A DNA stretch of 64,000 bases. Origin: Oryzias latipes (Eukaryota; Chordata; Actinopteri; Beloniformes; Adrianichthyidae). Both the position numbers and the translations under genes were made by a program. Location: positions 20,058,604-20,122,603 of the forward strand of contig NC_019871.2 in NCBI RefSeq assembly GCF_002234675.1, read 5' to 3'. Positions 20,917-35,900 of this stretch are shown here, in pieces (position 1 is the first letter of the stretch; each line of letters begins with the position of its first letter). The notes beneath the pieces are model-generated. The model did not search any database. It saw only the letters and a list, made by a program, of their open reading frames with translations, and was not told the origin of the DNA.

Positions 20917-23900
20917 GTAAGTTTTTGTAAACATTCTTGTTTGTGAGAGTTAGAGCCTTTAATAAGCATGTGGCAGGAATTTGTTTTGGTGTGAAACTGA
21001 ATCTCCCTTGTTGTAGGCATTACATGGTGGCCATACCTGCTGTTCTTGAAGCTGGAACTGTGAATAAGTTCTGTGCGAGTCTCCTGGAGCCAAATGAAAT
21101 TCTTACTATGAAGGTTGCTCTGATGTACCAGCAAAAGAACACAACTCTTTTTGAAAAGACGTCCAACACAGAGTTTCATGAGTGCATTGATTTTCAGGTC
21201 AGCTCTCACCATAGCTTAAAAAACGTTTATCTTTTGTTTACAGACCTTATGAAATACCTTTATTTTTTTATTTTTTGACAGACTCCTTTAGTGCTAAATT
21301 CAGAAGTGCTGATGTTTGAAGTGGTGGTACAAGGCAACACATTTTACTCCAGAGAAGAGAGAAAAGTCATGATCAAAGTCTATAAACCAGGAACATTTGT
21401 TCAAACAGATAAACCAATATATCTCCCTGGACAGACAGGTAACTGGGTTCATAATAATTCTCCTCGATAGTATGCAACTTTGACAAAAGCAGAAAATGAA
21501 ACAAGTACATAAACAATTCTGTGTCATTGGTTCAGACACATTTTGGTCTCAAAACTCAAAAAAATATTTTTTCCCCAATGTCTATAAAAAGTATTTAATG
21601 ATCTTCCCACAGATTACTGTAAATCTGTTACATCTATGTGACATCATGTGTTTACATGCTGCACTCAAGGCTGCTCTGGGTGCAGACACTTTTCATTATT
21701 GTTTCATTTATACACAAAGATAAAACCTTATGCAGTCCAAATGACAGTATAGCTCTAGTTTTCAAAGATTTAATAGCTATTCTTTTATTTACTGTTGAAT
21801 TTCTTTTAGTGCATTTCAGAGTCGTCTCACTGGATAATAAACTACGGCCTGCCACCCAACAGGTGAGTAGATACCAGAAAAACAACAATCTGAGTCAAAC
21901 CTTCTGGGAAAAACACTGTTTACAGTTGGGGCCTCTTGCACTTTGCAACATAAACACCAGATATTGAACTTTAGTTGAAGTTACTCAATGTTCTGCTCTT
22001 TAACCAAATCCATATTTATGTCCATAACAAACTGGCCCCAATAAGGAAACCAATTCTTGACACAGGATGTTTATTAAATCAAAAAATGTTTCATTATTAG
22101 CCCAAGTAACATTATTGATGCAGTGATCCAATTACGTTACAGTCACAAACAACTGCCATCGGGCGATGGGGAGGCATTGGCAGAATCCGTAAGATTAGCT
22201 GCCACTGACCAATTCTTTTAATAACCATTGTCGTAGTCATGAATGCAGACGGCGACAGTCCGGCGGCTGTCAACCAGGCAGGCATGACGCCTTCACAAAA
22301 TCGTGCAACAACTGGGTGGCCACAGGCGGTGGTAGTCAGACTATCAACCAACAGCAGCTCTGATTGGACTGTGTGTAAATGTCTCTGGACAGTGGCCGTT
22401 CATATGAAGTGCAACCAGCTGGCAGCTGCCTCGGGGCAATGTTCCCTGTGCACATGCACAATCGTGCACTCCTCAGACATCCTCAGCGCACAGGAAAACA
22501 TGTGCAGCGCACAAAATAAAATTACATATTAGAATACACATTAACATTACATTATACTATTTACATAAAAAACTAAATGACAAACTCAAATTGCTCAAAC
22601 ATGTTGATCCTTCTTATTTCAGATGCAATTATCACATTTTTTGCACACACCTGATTTATGTGAGTACCTGCCTCTGCAAAAAAAGTAAAAAAATAGAGCC
22701 TCAGAGCCGCAGCACGGGGGTTGGTGCTCACAGTTGTCCTCAGTTTACTTAGGGAGCTTTTGTGTATGCACAGACACATGAAATATTCAAGAGAACAGTG
22801 GTCCGGGGGTCCACAGTGACCGGGGTCACCAGATTGCTGTCTGGGTATCGCCGGACCCCTGGCCCTTTTTTAACAGCCATCGTCGTGTGCGCGCACTGCT
22901 ACCATACAATGTCTAACAACTGGACGGTGGCAGTGGAATGGCAGCGGTGGGGAAGGGGTGTGCCTGAAGGGAGGCATGCGCAACTTCCAAATGTGCCAGG
23001 GCAGCCACTGCCCAATGTCAAAACATCGTCTGCTCCCCGCTCAATTTAAATTTTTTCTTAAAACCTCGGCTACCGCAATGCAGCATGTGATAATGAGACA
23101 GACACAGACAGATTTGCTGAAAAACTGGCATTTAGGAGGCCCGCGGTGGCATTTTGCAAATGTGACCATAATCCTAACAATATTTTATCCCTTAACTGTT
23201 GATTGAAAATTATTTTCTTGTGAATGAGGTCAATATTAAGTGAAAAGCACATTGACTTTCATATTATTAGCTATTGTTTATTTATTTTTTTGTTTATTTA
23301 AAATGGGGACCGGACTGAAAAACTAACGTCTAAGATATTTTTGTTAAAGTTAACATATGTGTGCTTTTGTGACTAATCATTTAGTTATCTTCATAAAATG
23401 TATTTCTGCAGTTTTTATAAATATATATATATATCTTTTCCCTTTTTCAGTACCATTCAATTGACCTGAAGGTAAGATATTTTCTACCTTTGTGACTCTT
23501 ATAATTTTAGCATCTTTTAATGAGCAAAAAAGGGAGCATTTCTGTAAGATATAAAACACTTTTTATGTTCAACATTATGTTTCACTAATCTGAGCCTTTT
23601 TAAAATGTTTGCTCCTCTAATCTTGCAAAGTTTTTCTATAAGATTGCTCAGAGGTGGTTTCCACAAGGAAATGAAGCTATTACTCAGGTCATATTTTTTA
23701 CCCTTGGCCTGATGAAGAAAGTCTTTTTCTATGAGTTCTGTCCAGCAGCTGAGCAAACAGACAGGACCTGAAGGCGTCTTGTGTTAAGGCCCGTACACAC
23801 CGGGACAAATTTCGCGCGCGATATTAGCCGACGTTTAACACCTCGTGACTAAACAAAGGGCACCAATGTGAGTGTGCACACCAACGCGAAAAAACGCCAC

Positions 23901-26900
23901 GCGTCATAGCGTCACTTTTTAAAAAACGCCTCGGGTTCGTTTTTTTGGTTTGACGCGCCGCGTCGAAAACTATATGACCAATGAGAATGGCACTTTTGCA
24001 CATATGTCTGGAGCTTCTGAAGTTACAGTAAAACACAACTTGGGGGCGCTCAAACACAAAACTGCCTTTCTGAGCACATGTACCAGCGAAGAAGATAGAC
24101 GCCAAGAAGCCTCTACACTGACGCGAAGAAATAATGACGGACATTCTAAAATATCGCCGAACAACTTGTATTCATGTTTTCTTTGTATGATTCTGACAAG
24201 CGCGTAAATACTTGCTCTCTTCTTCTGAGTATACTTGCTCTCTTCTTCTGAGTGAAAAGCGACTTTAAGAAGCGTAAAGTTGCGCAGCGCCACCTTGTGT
24301 ACAGGAGTATTTCAGTTTTACATTAAGCACCATCTAATGTCAGGGAATGAAATTGCATGTTCGCTCGGCTCATCGTCAGCGAAAATCGCCTGGGTGTGAA
24401 CACAAAAAATGTGTCGAAAAACGCTGGCGAATAACGCCTGGCGATTATTCGTCCCGGTGTGTACGCGTTTTTAGACAGATTTAACTGTTACCATAGGGAG
24501 GTTTGTTGCAACACGAGTTGTATATTGGGGAGCAGCGAGACACAGTAATGTTGTTCTCAGTCAAAGTTCTTTGGTAAAACATTCCTAAAGTCCTCAAGAA
24601 TCTTCTTTGTGGCTCACCTGTATCTGTATGTAAAAAACAAATTGCAAAAGGATTACATTTCTAAGGGTTATGTGGAGTTTAAAACAGTCTAAAGTTCTCA
24701 CAGTGCCAGTTTGTTTACCTTAACAGTTCTTGAGGGTAATTTCAACCTTTTTTCTATTATATATTCATATATTTGTTTTTGTCCTTGAAACAGGATCCTT
24801 TAGGCAACAAAATTGGACAATGGCAAAATAAAACATCTAATAGTAAAATTTTGCAGCTTTCTTACCCTTTGAGCCCAGAAGCTCGTGTGGGACGCTACAA
24901 CATCATTATAAAAATTGGTGAAGAGGAAGTTGATCTCGATTTCAGGGTGGAAAAACATGGTATGTTTTTTTTAATTTTTTTGTTTCATTTATTTTCATCT
25001 TTAATAATGTATAAATTTCAACACACTTTATTTTCCATCCACAGTTTGGCCCAAATTTGACGTTGTAATAAATGTGGCTGAAGAAGTAAGTGTTGCAGAG
25101 GAAACTATTGGTATAGAAATATGTGCTATGTAAGTAAAAATTCTGTCTTGACAAACATTTTCAAATACACTCTGTTCTCCATTACTACATATAAATTAAA
25201 TTCTAAATAACATTTTGGTTCATTTTAAAATACCAGGTACACATATGGACAGCCCGTACCAGGATATTTTTTTGTAAGGCTATGCCGGCCCATTCATCGA
25301 GATCTCATAAGTGGCCTTTGTAACATCCAGAAGAAAAGGGTCTGTAACATTTGTCTTGTTGCCTCCATGACCCTCATGTACCTTCATTCACAGCCTGCTC
25401 ACTTTTTTTTGTTAATGAGAGATATTTCAACAATCGTACAATTTTTGATGGTATAAGAACAGCAGGGGAATGGTTTGACACGCTTGCAGATAAGGAGAGG
25501 AAAAAAATAAATAGCTTGCATTTGAAATTTACAGTATCTGGTCAAAGAGAAATAAAGAAATGGGACTACATTAAACCTAGCATAATACTAAAGGGATCGG
25601 CAAAGAAAACAAGCAATAATTAAATCATAGTTCGTATTCTTAAAGCTAACTTAATTTACCTAATCGTGTTTTGTAGGTAGATAAAAAAGTCTGTGAGAGA
25701 TTTACTTTTGAGATGTCACATTTCATCAAGGATCAAAAGAATTTATTGGATGACATACATATTCATGCAATAGTTCAAGAAGATGGTTCTGGTAGGTTAC
25801 ATTTTAAATTAAAAACTAAATTATGACTTTTTGTGTATTCTTTTGCTAAAAATGATGGACATAACAAATATAGTTGATTTGATCTGGATTTTTTTCTTTT
25901 GCAGATTTTAAACTCAGACAAGAGAAAATAATTAAACTTTCACATGTTACTGAAAGGCTCTTCTTTCTTGACACTGCAGAGGTTTTTATCCCTGGATCCA
26001 ACTTTGAAGGAAAAGTACGTAAAAATTATGAGCATTGTCTTTGTTGTGTTGGAATTCAGAATGCTTGATGTGAAAATATTCTTGTTTTACAGGTGAAAGC
26101 AGTTTATTACAACAATACACCGATTGCTAACATGCTAGTGCACCTTTCAGATGACCATTTATGGTCTATGGATAGGCCACTCAATCTCACAACAGACAGT
26201 AACGGTGTTGCCACATTCACACTGAAAACAACAACCTATAGAAGAGTAATTCGGCTACGAGTAAGTAAACAACAAAACTAGATATTTTCAAAAACATGTT
26301 TGGACATTTTGTCATCATTTTTAACCTTTAATTTTTTTTAGTCCTCAGGAGTAAATATGAATGTATTATTAACTCTGTCTTCTGCTATCTGCTTCCCAGT
26401 GTTTTCAAAGCTTTTGTAAAATACTTAGTAACAAATGTGTTTTCCTGTAAAGCCTTTATTTAAAAGGATTGATTTTAGATTACTAACAAAGTTGGTTGTT
26501 ATAAACCAGATAAGTAAGAACATGGACCACCTACAGAGGAGGTCATATAGGACAGAATCGCACAGGCTTTTTGAGTCACCTCCAGTCAGCTCTCTGGATG
26601 TAAAAACTGACAGCAAACCTCTTCCCTGTGACTCGGAACAAGACATTTCTGTCCACTACAGATTAACGGGAGAACCAAAGGTTTCTGTGAAAATCATGTA
26701 CTTGGTGAGCATTTTTATATTTATATTCATTCTGTTGTAAAAATACAAAAAAGTTGTTGTAGCTAGAGTGTTACATGGTTCATATTCATATTTTTTTTAA
26801 TTTGCCAAGTCATAACAAAGTCTTTGTCCGGGGTTAGCTATGATGGCCCAGAAGGGTCACAACACAACACTTTAACTCACAACACAACACTTGATCTCAC

Positions 26901-29900
26901 AACACAATAACTCGCAACACAGCACAATAGCTCGCAACACAACACTTCAACTCAAAACGGAAGTATACCTGCTACAGAAGTTGCTGTGCTTTTATTCTGA
27001 AAATTCAACTGGGCTAAAACATTTGTAATCACCAGTCTCCATTCAGGGTTTATAAGAACGTTCAAAGATTTTTCCGCAGCTTACTCTCCATGTGACCCAT
27101 TTTGAATGCTCACTTTTCTGCAATATTCCGAGAGGGTAAAATTAAAAACCAAAAGAGGGGATCTTTTATGTTATAATTTGCATTTTTGCAATGAAAATAA
27201 GAAAAACGTCGGTTTGGTAAAGTTAGAAAGATATTCACAGATTGGGACTTCCAGCCTCAATAATTCTTCTGATAAACGTTCAAATGTGACAGCAAGTATC
27301 TCAATCATTTTGTAATAACACAGAGTCAACTACTACTGAGCCCGTGTCCTGAAATGGAAAAAATAAAATATATCTCGTTCCCACAAATGAATATTATGTT
27401 CCCACAAACTAGTATCTTGTTCCCATGAAATCATATTACGTTCCTACGAAATAATAATCCGTGTCATTCATAAACACCGATATGCTCTCCGTCCGGCTGC
27501 AAAAGCCGCTTTCAGTGTTAACTTCCGTGTCTCTGTGACCCACATTTGTTCGAGGATGGAAAAAGAAGAACAAGAATGATCAATTTATTAGTGTCTCAAT
27601 GAATATAAGAAAAATATCATAAGATTTACAATACCTAGGCTGCTTTGCCACATGATTCACTGGACATAGCTCCTAGCTCCGCCGCAGAGCTCTTTTGCTT
27701 GTCATGCCAGCATTCGGGCAGCTGGCTGGTCGGTACACAGACAGACAGCTGATATTGTAGTTGTAGTTTCCTTTCTTGAACAAATGTGGGTCACAGAGAC
27801 ACGGAAGTTAACACTGAAAGCGGCTTTTGCGGCAGGACGGAGAGCATATCTGTGTTTATGAATGACTTAGGACGTGAATAATTACATTGTTTGCACAAAT
27901 TAATTATTTCGAAGGAACGAAATATTATTTTGTGGGAGCAGGATATTAATTTGTGCGAGCAAGATATTAATTTGTGGGAACAAAATATATTTTATTTTTT
28001 CCATGTCAGGACACAAGCTCAGTAAACTACAAATGCATTTACATGTCTGTAAATTCAGACATGCAGTGAACCGGCTGCCAAGGGACGGTTAACAAAGTGC
28101 AAACGCAGAAAAAAGACCATTCTTTAAAAATCAATAATTTCTCAAAAAGGAATAAATGTCAACATTTATGTGAGCTGGTAATGAAGACTCGTCAGTATAT
28201 TCATGCTACAATCAATATTTTGCAATACGATCAATCTTTATTTTATTTTATTGTATATATTTGTTTTAAATTTTAATAGTTATGAATTACAATAAAGGTG
28301 CTCAATTGCTCTGAAGATACTGAAGCTTTTGTCACCATACTTCCTGTACTGGTGACAAAGAGTTGTAGTGTGTTATTTTGTGTTGTGTTGCGAAATCTAA
28401 AGTGTTGTGTTGTGACCGTTCTGGACAGCCGTAGTTAGCTCTTCTAGAGCAATATTCTCATGTCTCCCTTGTTTCCAACCCATATCCTGCTTAAGAGTCT
28501 AATGTTTAGAGTCTAATGAGTCTAATACTTTTTAATTTCCCTGAAAATGATGACTTACAGACTCTTGTAATGTGGAAGTGGAATAGGGAATTGGGAATTG
28601 CCAGGTTAATTAAACAGAAAACAATGGGAATTGTGGGAATGTGGTTGTTATGTACAACAGGTGCTTTGGTCCAAATTATTGGTAAGACACAAACATTGTC
28701 ACATAATTTATTTTTTACCTTTTGTGTATTTAGGTGTTGTCCAGAGGAGTAATTGTTTCTCAAGGAAATAAAAAAATTCAAGTACAAGATGAATCAGGTT
28801 TGCAATGTCGGATTATTTTTATGTTTTTGCACAGTAGGTTAATTTCTTAAGCAATTTTCCTTCACATTTAATGTATTTTCTTTGACTCCATTAAACATGT
28901 GTGGAAGGTCATTACTAGTAGGTTAATACTCTACTCTTGCAGAGAATGTGGGTAAAATAACATTGAAACTCAGAATTACCCCGGACTTGGCTCCAGAATT
29001 CCAGCTGGTGGTTTATGCTGTCCTCCCTAGCAAAGATGTGATTGCCAGCAGTGGGGGCTTCTCCACAGAAAAATGTTTCTCCAATAAGGTGAGATTAAAA
29101 ATAAGTGAGACTAACAGCCTAATTGATTGATTGATTTGATTTGATGTATTAATTTATTTCAAGCATTGTAGTCAAAGCAATAAAGAATTTACACATATTT
29201 ATAAAACTCATTACAGAAATGTTGGAATGCATAGATTAAAAAGACAGAAAATAAAACAAAAACGTCACGTAAATCACATTTGGTTAATTAAATACAGTGA
29301 TCATTTACTATAGTCAAGTAGAGCTTGATTTATTGCTTGAAAAGGAGTGGGAAGAAGCAAGTTTATATAATCCCACCCCTACTGAGTTAATTTATTTGAT
29401 AGATTTACAGTTTTTTTTATGCAGTTCTGATCAGATAGATTCTCTTCAAGTAACAAAATCTAATGCTTAGTAATGATTATATTCAGAAAACAGTCATTCA
29501 TGATTTCAGTAAACAGCAACGGTAACCATTATTACATAATGCTGAACATTATGCTGACCATTATTACCATTATTACATAATGGTTACCGTTCAGAGGGGG
29601 GGCACATCAGAGACCACCTCCCAACTGACTTGGACACCCACCAGTTCGCATACCGCAAGAACAGATCCACAGAGGACGCCGTAGCCGTGGCTCTCCACTC
29701 CGCAGCAGAGCTACGTCCGGATGCTCTTTGTGGATTACAGTTCCGCTTTCAACACAATAATCCCGGACAGACTCTGCGATAAACTGATCACTCTTGGCCT
29801 ACCACCCCTCACATGCAATTGGATTAACAACTTCCTCACAAACCGAACACAGATGTGAGACTTGGCCCCCACCACTCCTGCACCCTGAACATCGGCGCCC

Positions 29901-32900
29901 CACAACTTCTGAAAGTTCCAGTGAGTACCATTGGGGCCATCATCCGGAAGTGGAAAGAACACGGCATTACCATAAACCTGCCACGGCCAAAGAGGGTGGA
30001 TCTTTTAGCAAGACAACGATCCCAAGCACACAGCCAAGGTAACATTCAACTGGTTGAAGAAAAAGAAAATAAAGCTGGTAGAATGGCCCAGTCAATCACC
30101 AGACTTGAATCCAATTGAAAATCTTTGGAAAGAACTGAAGATCCGGGTTCACAGAAGAGACCCCCGGAACCTTGAAGATTTGAAGGCAGTTTGTGTGGAT
30201 GAATGGGCCAAGATCCCACCTGAGTATTGTATTCGACTGGTTTCTCCATACAGGAAGCGTCTTGAGGCTGTAATCACCAACAAAGGTTTTGGCACTAAGT
30301 ATTAAATAAATTTCAGTAAGCGTGTTCAATACTTATTCCCTGTGCCATTTCACTTTATTACACATAACTTCATTTATGGACATAAATGTTTGGATTTCTT
30401 TCCATGTGTGCATTACTTGGGTTGATGCCGACATCTGGTGAAAATTGCGTGTCAATAGCTCGATTAGAAATATGTTTTTTTAAAGAAATGTTGTCGTGTT
30501 CAATACTTATTTTCCCCGCTGTATATTTGCACACTTGTATATACTGTTTGTTTGTTTGTTTGATTCTATTGTATTACAATGTTTTTTTTGTATTATTTTT
30601 TTCATTCCTTGCTGTTCTTGCACTGATGGCGATGCTTAAATCTCATTGTGCAATGCACAATGACAACAAAGCTAATCTAATCTAATCGAATCTAATCTAA
30701 TCTAATCATTGATTAATAGAACCCATTATCACAATAAACCAGTAATTATTGCTACAAAATAAAATCAAGTAAACAAAATTGATAGCTTATTGGTTGTAAT
30801 TCAAACCTTTCAGTAATCATTAATGCACATTACAATGTAATACTCATTGGTTGTAGTTAAAAGAGCCTTGATTATTTCATCACAATCAAGTTCACACATG
30901 CATTTGGAATTATTCAAACACCTGTTGATCCTTAAATCCACTTATCTTCATATCCTGAAATAAGAGTTTATTTCTACATTTTTTGAATATTTGGATATTT
31001 GAACATTTTTTGAGCTCATTACTTAACCCGTTCCAAAGTTTAGTGCCATACACCGACACACAGAAACTTTTCTTTGTGGTTCTTATCAGTTTGATCTTGA
31101 AGTTCCAACATCCCCTCAGTTTGTAGCCTCCTTCATTTTCTAAGAACTGTTTTTGGATATTGAATGGTAACGATTTACGATAACAATAACGATTTCCCAC
31201 TAGCTCTGTATAAAAGTTGCGCAGTGTAAAAATCCACAAGGTCATACGGTTTTAAAAGTCTAGATTGATAAAATAAATTGTCTGTATGATCAAGATATCC
31301 GGCTTTATGTACAATTCTGACGCTTGATTTTGAAGTAAAAAGAGAGGATGTACTGAGCTCCTATAATTATTCCCCCAAATTTCTATACAGTAGGTGAAAT
31401 ATGGTAATATTAAGAAACAGTACAATAAATATCGACTGTTGTATTCTAAGATATGTTTAGATTTATTCACGATTGAAATTTTTGACATTTTAGTTTGTAT
31501 GTGTCTGATGTGTGGCTTCCAACTAAATAAGAATTTGATTTCTGTAACACTTTCAATTAAGAAAATTATTTATTTCAATTGAGAGCTCTTTATTTGGGTT
31601 ATAGTTTTCAAAAAAATCACTTAGGTTTTATCTTTGAACCTAGATAAAACCAAAGTGATTTTGGATTTGTTGTAATTCATCCATAATTTTATTTTGTTTA
31701 ACTCAGTGTTTACCACATTGATAATTTCCCTATGATTATCTGTAGAATAGAATATATTTGTGTCATCAGCAAATAATATGAGTTACATAAGCTGTGAAAC
31801 ATTGAATATATCATTTATGTAAATATTGAATAGCAGCGGGCCCAGAATTGTTCCTTGTGGGACACCACAACTTATCTCTTTGGTTTCTGAAGTAAATTCA
31901 TCAATCTTGACGTATTGTTTTCTACCCGTTAAATAGCTTCCAGTTTGTCAAGTAGGATGTCATGATTGATAGTGTTAAATCAATATAAATTCCAGCTGCA
32001 TATTTCTTTTTGTCCAGAGCATTTGTGATTTCCTCCACAGCAGCAATGATAGCCAATGAGGTCGATTTGTTTTCTCTAAAACCATATTGATTTTCATTTA
32101 TATTGTTATATTTATCAATAAATAAAACTAATTTATCACTCAATATTTTTTCTAAAGTTTTTGAGAATTGTGGAAGAAGAGAAACAGGTCTATAGTTTAT
32201 AAATTGGTGTTTGTCTCCACTCTTGTAGATAGGAATCACTTTTGCAATGTTCATTTGTAATTAAGTTACTTTTTAAAATTCACATTTGTAAACAAAAATG
32301 TGTGATGTTTTAAAAGCATCATTACACTCTTATCTTAAATAGAAATATAAAAAAAATACTCATACAGTCAATTAATTCTAGTAAAGCTTGTGTCTGGTTG
32401 ATTACGGATTCAAACTTAATGACTCAATGTTATTTTCTGTCTGTGTTCATAAGGTGTCGCTGACGTTTTCCCCGTCATCAGCCGTCCCAGGAGAGCAGAT
32501 CAAACTCCAGCTCACTGCCCAGCCCAATTCTCTATGTGGTCTCAGTGCAGTCGATCAGAGTGTGTTGATAAATGACCCTGGGAAGACCCTTAGTGCAGAC
32601 AAGGTAACATGAAATGGACTGTGACAGATGTAAAGTTAATAAAGGAGAGATTTTAGGATTGCAAGTAAAGATGTATGCAAGTAAAGATGTATTTGTGATA
32701 CAGGAAGATGTGCATGAAATAAATCCATCGTTATTTGCAGTCAGTCTCTGGGCTGGTGACGTAAACCTCAGAGCCTAGATGCTGTGGTTAAGAGGTAGAC
32801 AGTCCAAAAACATTGTTCTGGTTTGGAGAACGGAGTGGAGGATGGCCAACAAAACCAGCTAGAATCAGGAGAAACTACCATCCATTAAATTAAAAGCAAA

Positions 32901-35900
32901 AACAGTGGAATTTTTGATTTCCGATTTTGAAATTTTTTTGAAAAATTTCACGGAAGTGGTTTGCAGTGTGTAAAACATCAGTGGTCAACAGATTTGGAGG
33001 CTTTATTCAAAGCTGCAGCCCAGATGATAAGGACCAGTTTTGGCACATAAATTCCTATTTTAAGATTAAGTTGAGATTAAGTTCTGCATTGCGGCTTCAC
33101 GTCCTTCTTTCAAATGAACCAATGAACAATGAACAAAAACATGAAGTTAATATTCTCTGTTAAGATGTAAACTCATATGAAAGTCACTTGTTTTCAGTAA
33201 ATTTGAACTTTTTTATGCAGTTTAACCAGAGCATTTTGTTTGTTTGATTAGAAACAAAACAGTTTTTATTCTTTATATTATAATTGTCAATCTGCTGCTC
33301 ATAAATTTTACAGTTATACCTTTTTCAGATTTTTGATTTATTACCTGTAAAGAAAGCATCTTCTGTTCCACATGAAGTTGAGGGCTCTATGGAATGTTTG
33401 ACTCTGAGACACAAGAGGTCCAGCACATCATCTTATCAGAAACCTGATGAGGCCTATAGAGTGTTCCAGGTAATTTAAACATGTGCCGCAATTCAGACCC
33501 TGAAATGTATTTATTCATTTCTTACAGTTTACTGTTGTTATTGCATCTCTGTGTTTAACAGGGCGTAGGTTTGAAGATTGCAACTAACTTGATGATTCGA
33601 TTCCACCAGTGCATTGTGTATAAGGGACAAATTTACGATCTAAGTTAGTTCAAATGCTTTTGTAAAAAGGTTCAGATGATTGTTAAACCAGACACGATGG
33701 AATTTTGCTTTATGTGTTTGTTTGTTTTTTCTTTAATTACAGATTATCGGTCACGATATACACACAATTCAGTATTTGAATCTTATCCTTCTAGCAAATC
33801 TTCATTTTCTCCCCCACCAACAGTCCGCTCCTTTTTTCCTGAGACCTGGATATGGGATCTGGTTGAAGTTGGGTAAGGTTACATTTAACATTTATACTTA
33901 TGTTTAGGATTTAGATATGTTTCATTTTAACTCTTTAACTTTCATTTAGCAGCATGATCATCCTGACAAATCACGTCATGACTCCTAGGATGAGTGTGAT
34001 TCATTAGCACACTGTGGAAGGGGTCAGCCTTGCCTAAGGCTCATGTATTTGAGTACACCCACATCTGCCAGACAGCATGGACCTCTATTCTGTTCACAAG
34101 TTCCTCAGTTATGTTTTTTTTTTTACTTATTGACAATCTAGGTATCATACATAAAATTACAAGCAGTAACCATGTAATCAACATTACATCCCTCAGTTAT
34201 GATGAGGAAATTTACATCCGCGATCCCCCATTTCCCATGAGTCTTAGGGGCTAAAGGCGGGGCCTTTAAAGCAGCGGCGACTGAAAAGCGTGCGCCTCAG
34301 CGCGAGACGCGCGCGCGTCAGAAGTTTCCTTCCAAAACAAACACTGTTGCTCCGCCGACGCTTCTGCGCTCCGCGCTCGCCAAGCGGGCTCCTTGTCTCC
34401 CCTTCCTATCCGAAAATCTCACACGGCGGCTGTGAGCTTTTTAATGCAAAATTCCGCTCAGTCCTTAGAAACTGTGAAACGATCACGTGGATTTGTGTTT
34501 CCAGTTGTGTCCCGACAAAATAAAGGCTGATGTTATTCCCACATATTTACGTGCACCCAGCCGAGTCACTATGACTCAGAGGTAAATTCACTTCTGAGCA
34601 TGCGCTGTTCTCTCCTTCACGCAGCTGACCGGCTTTTCCAAACCCGTTGGTGATGGTGGATTTTTTCACGCTGCTTTTAACGATTGCTTTTAACTTGAAA
34701 GCTTCATCATATTGTAGCGACGATCACGTGCACGTTGGGTCTAATGGCACCAAAGGATTCTGGGATGCGGCCGGGCATGCGTGTTTCTTTTTGTTGAACC
34801 ATGACTGAAGTGTCTAAGACCTGAACTGAGGTCCATGCTGTTTGGCTGCTTAGAGGTGTGTTAAAAAACTAATGACTCGTGCTTGGTGTTAGATAGAGAA
34901 TTCGAACCATTCACCGAGTCCGAAAATACGAACATGGCGGCCGCCAATTCTTCCACTTTCGGCTTCTCCCATCCGGGGTCGCCACAGCGAACAAGTCGCA
35001 TGGTAAATTTGGCAATGTTTTACGCCGGATGCCCTTCCTGACGCAACCTTCTCAAACCGGGCTTGGAACCGGCACAGAGGTAGAGAAGGGAACAGGGAGC
35101 AGCCCGGAGTCGAACCCTGGTTTCACGGACGGAAGGCGCCGCAAACCAGCACGAGCTAAACCAGCTCCATGGCGGCCGCCAATTAAATCCTTAAATTAGC
35201 CGCATCACTGAATAAGCCGCAGGGCTGTAAGCGCAGGAAAAAAGTAAAGGCTTATAGTCCGGAAATTCTCTTTTGTGGAAGTTTTACTTCGTACAAACAG
35301 CACAGACATTTTGTACGAAGGGGACAGACAGATGAACATGATGCATTCAAAGTCTGAACTCCGAAGCGCAGGAAGATGGGCTTGGTATAAAAACCCTACA
35401 TTTTCATTATGAAGATTATAAAATGGACAATGACGTCGGGTCCCCGGCGGAGGACCACTCTGGCCTGCAGGACCATTTATTGAAGGCTGGGCTGGCCTGC
35501 GTGCTTCCTCAACTGGAAGTGAGACTAAGACGCCTCGTCTGACCCAGCTGTCAGACAAAGCGGGGACAGCATGGGCTCTGCTTGTGCAACTAAACAAACT
35601 AGATGTACTGGACTGGGCACGGGGATTCAAGTTTGCAATACCACCGGACGAGCTTATCTCTGCTTCTGCCACTAATGCCCCAGCACTGGCAGCTTTGCTG
35701 CTAGCACTAGCTTTGGCAACCAGAGACAGTTAACTCCAGTTAACTCGTTTCTTGGCAGTCAACTCCAAAAAGGTGAGCGACAGATTAATAATGACTGATC
35801 GAATAATTTCAGTGATAAACAGCAGACGAAACTCTGACCAGCGGCTTAGCTGAGATGACTGGTGTGCCTGTGTCTACTGAGACTGTCAGCGAGCGACAGA

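Noticed and set aside
25351..25623. 90-codon + frame in intron 8 of the A2M-like gene
   Set aside because: It does not resemble A2M, and the flanking exons 8 and 9 already join in phase without it. It could be a relic of an unknown element, but nothing supports a gene.
35205..35672. 155-codon minus-strand ORF in intron 18
   Set aside because: No conserved motif, Ser/Ala/Arg-rich composition, and located among mobile-element debris; open by chance is likely.
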